Shown piece by piece: positions 12,267-13,589 of a DNA stretch of 13,589 nucleotides; position 1 is the stretch's first letter, and each line of letters opens with the position of its first letter. The notes beneath the pieces were generated by a model, which was not told where the DNA came from, did no database searches, and worked only from the letters and a program-made list of their open reading frames with translations. Source of the DNA: an uncultured Saprospiraceae bacterium (lineage in GTDB: Bacteria > Bacteroidota > Bacteroidia > Chitinophagales > Saprospiraceae); assembly GCA_938039305.1 (NCBI GenBank), contig CALHUZ010000142.1:1-13589 (forward strand). Direction: 5' to 3'. A program made the position numbers and the translations under genes.

Positions 12267-13589
12267 ATGTATCACCTCGCAACTTTTGAGCTATTTAAGG
12301 CCCTAAGGATTTCAAAAGGGCCTACTTCTGCCGAAGAAAACTTGAGCGTATACATGCTTCATGAATATAATGTGACAAAAACGTTAGATGAAGTAGAATT
12401 GTCTGATATTCCTGAAAGTGTTGGAAAAAAGGAGACAAAGGAATTTCTATACTTCGCTCTGGACCATATACTTCTAATGAATGGAGGGTTCCCAAAATCC
12501 AGAACTTTAGGACTTCAATACTACGATTGCCACAAACTCCTCCTTCTCGCAGAGCTATTAAACACACTTGTTCTAAGAACCGCAGCTATAGTTGTAGCCG
12601 AAACCCTCGTATCAAAGTCAAATAAGTTCTACTTTCTTAACTTAAGCTTTCAAGCATACAGAATCATCTACTCAACTAAAAATCAGATGGGTGATTTTAA
12701 AGGCTTTGAATCAGCTTTCAAACAATTCAAACTTTACCTCAAATATTACGAAATTGAAAAATCTCTAGAGATTGAATACAACCAACTGGTTAGAGTGACT
12801 ACTCAATCTGTTGCTACTAACGCTTTGCTTGTAGAGAAATGTGATCAAATAATTAAAGAATACCACACATATGAAAATTCAATTCCGTCTTTTTATTTTC
12901 ACTTCTATTTCTTCTACATCAAGTATTTAAAATATACTCACGACAAAAACCATGTTAAAGTACTTGAACTAGCCGTTCGTGCATTAAAATATTTCGAAAC
13001 TCTTCCATTCAACTATACACCGGGTAAAAACTTATATGCCCTTATTCAAGTTGTATATCTTATTCAACATAGAGAATATGAAACAGCACTTACCTTAATT
13101 GACAAGACTAAACGCCTTCTATCTCCTTATTCTCCTGCGTGGTATAGAATCGCAGAAAATGAGCTTATTCTCTATTTTCACAAAGGAGATTTCAATACAG
13201 CTGTGAAATTCTACTTTGAATCTATCAATAAAAAAGCACAAGTCTCATCCACAAAAAAGATGCAAGATCAATGGCTCCTCTATGAAGCTTATATCAGCCT
13301 AGTATTAGAAACTGACAGCGCCTCATACGATGGAAGACGAAAAAGATTCAGCATACAAAAGTTCATAAACGATCAACCAAGGTTCTCTAAAGATAAGAGG
13401 GCAATGAATATACCTATTCTTATTGCACAGATGATCTTCTTCATAGTCAGAAAGCAATACAATAAGGCCATCGACAGAATAGAGTCTCTTGATAAGTATG
13501 CCTCCAGATACCTGCGTAACGATGAGACTTTTAGAAGCAACTGCTTTATCAAGATGCTTATCGAGATCCCAAAGAATAGTTTTAATCGA
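12267..13589 (+). CDS. Large hypothetical helical protein, 3' end outside window
   Basis: ATG 12267 (after aaaattaata, an A-rich leader) opens a frame of 441 codons without a stop up to the window edge, starting MYHLATFELFKALRISKGPT. I recognise no catalytic motif. The product is almost entirely alpha-helical, rich in Tyr, Phe, Leu and Lys, with recurring helix pairs such as REYETALTLIDKTKRL (about 272-287), HKGDFNTAVKFYFESI (about 306-321) and RKQYNKAIDRIESLDKY (about 395-411). These have the spacing and residues of degenerate tetratricopeptide-like repeats. No signal peptide or membrane segment is seen. I recall similar uncharacterised proteins of about 500 residues in Saprospiraceae, so perhaps a few dozen residues are missing. 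A scaffold or sensor role would be inference. It is divergent from structured element copy 2. Confidence 0.8.
   Translation, partial: MYHLATFELFKALRISKGPTSAEENLSVYMLHEYNVTKTLDEVELSDIPESVGKKETKEFLYFALDHILLMNGGFPKSRTLGLQYYDCHKLLLLAELLNTLVLRTAAIVVAETLVSKSNKFYFLNLSFQAYRIIYSTKNQMGDFKGFESAFKQFKLYLKYYEIEKSLEIEYNQLVRVTTQSVATNALLVEKCDQIIKEYHTYENSIPSFYFHFYFFYIKYLKYTHDKNHVKVLELAVRALKYFETLPFNYTPGKNLYALIQVVYLIQHREYETALTLIDKTKRLLSPYSPAWYRIAENELILYFHKGDFNTAVKFYFESINKKAQVSSTKKMQDQWLLYEAYISLVLETDSASYDGRRKRFSIQKFINDQPRFSKDKRAMNIPILIAQMIFFIVRKQYNKAIDRIESLDKYASRYLRNDETFRSNCFIKMLIEIPKNSFNR

Noticed and set aside
12322..12567. Minus-strand frame of 81 codons
   Set aside because: It lies wholly opposite the 441-codon plus-strand frame, which has better composition and an A-rich start region.

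Overview
The window looks like a chromosomal segment of a Bacteroidota bacterium, most likely of the Saprospiria type. The grounds are: low GC, A-rich start regions with no usable Shine-Dalgarno spacing, several copies of the Bacteroidota -7 promoter box TAnnTTTG in front of genes, and protein families (VWA plus AAA+ pair, YihY, LacX-like mutarotase, a Cys-insert ornithine aminotransferase) that read like Bacteroidota members. The taxon is my inference; no rRNA or marker gene is present.

Layout. At the left edge is the 5' end of a minus-strand AbrB/SpoVT-type regulator (1-71). A short divergent region with ATCAGA/TCTGAT repeats separates it from a plus-strand VWA protein and its MoxR-like AAA+ ATPase partner (209-2887). 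A promoter-like box then precedes a tight plus-strand cluster of arginine deiminase, a hotdog-fold thioesterase and a YihY membrane protein (2975-5590; 1-nt gap, then 3-nt overlap). A 360-bp gene-free stretch carries hairpins, a 15-bp direct repeat spaced exactly 200 bp and the pfkA terminator. Next come a divergent pair, 6-phosphofructokinase (minus) and ornithine aminotransferase (plus), then an unrecognised membrane-anchored protein and PurN (plus), convergent with a LacX-like aldose 1-epimerase (minus, 10117-10998).

The most unusual part is 11027-12266. On the minus strand there are two copies of a structured element of about 118 nt (11361-11480 and 12000-12115). The copies share a start-side block, a small stem-loop whose pairing is preserved by a compensatory base-pair change around a fixed loop, and a final hairpin followed by CC and six U. 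The hairpins are fully paired, with G-U wobbles, only when read on the minus strand. Copy 1 has a good TAnnTTTG promoter box and is followed by an unlisted 55-codon ORF (11171-11338) and a second strong terminator (11027-11065). Copy 2 is followed by a further hairpin region and its own second terminator (11892-11923). I read these as two paralogous structured RNAs or attenuator leaders of a family I do not recognise.

The right edge is a long open reading frame (12267 to the end, 441 codons, no stop in the window) for a helical repeat-like protein without a recognised domain.

Functional links: arginine deiminase and ornithine aminotransferase both belong to arginine/ornithine metabolism but sit in different transcription units; VWA and AAA+ proteins of this kind usually work as a pair. 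The remaining genes are housekeeping neighbours without an evident common pathway.
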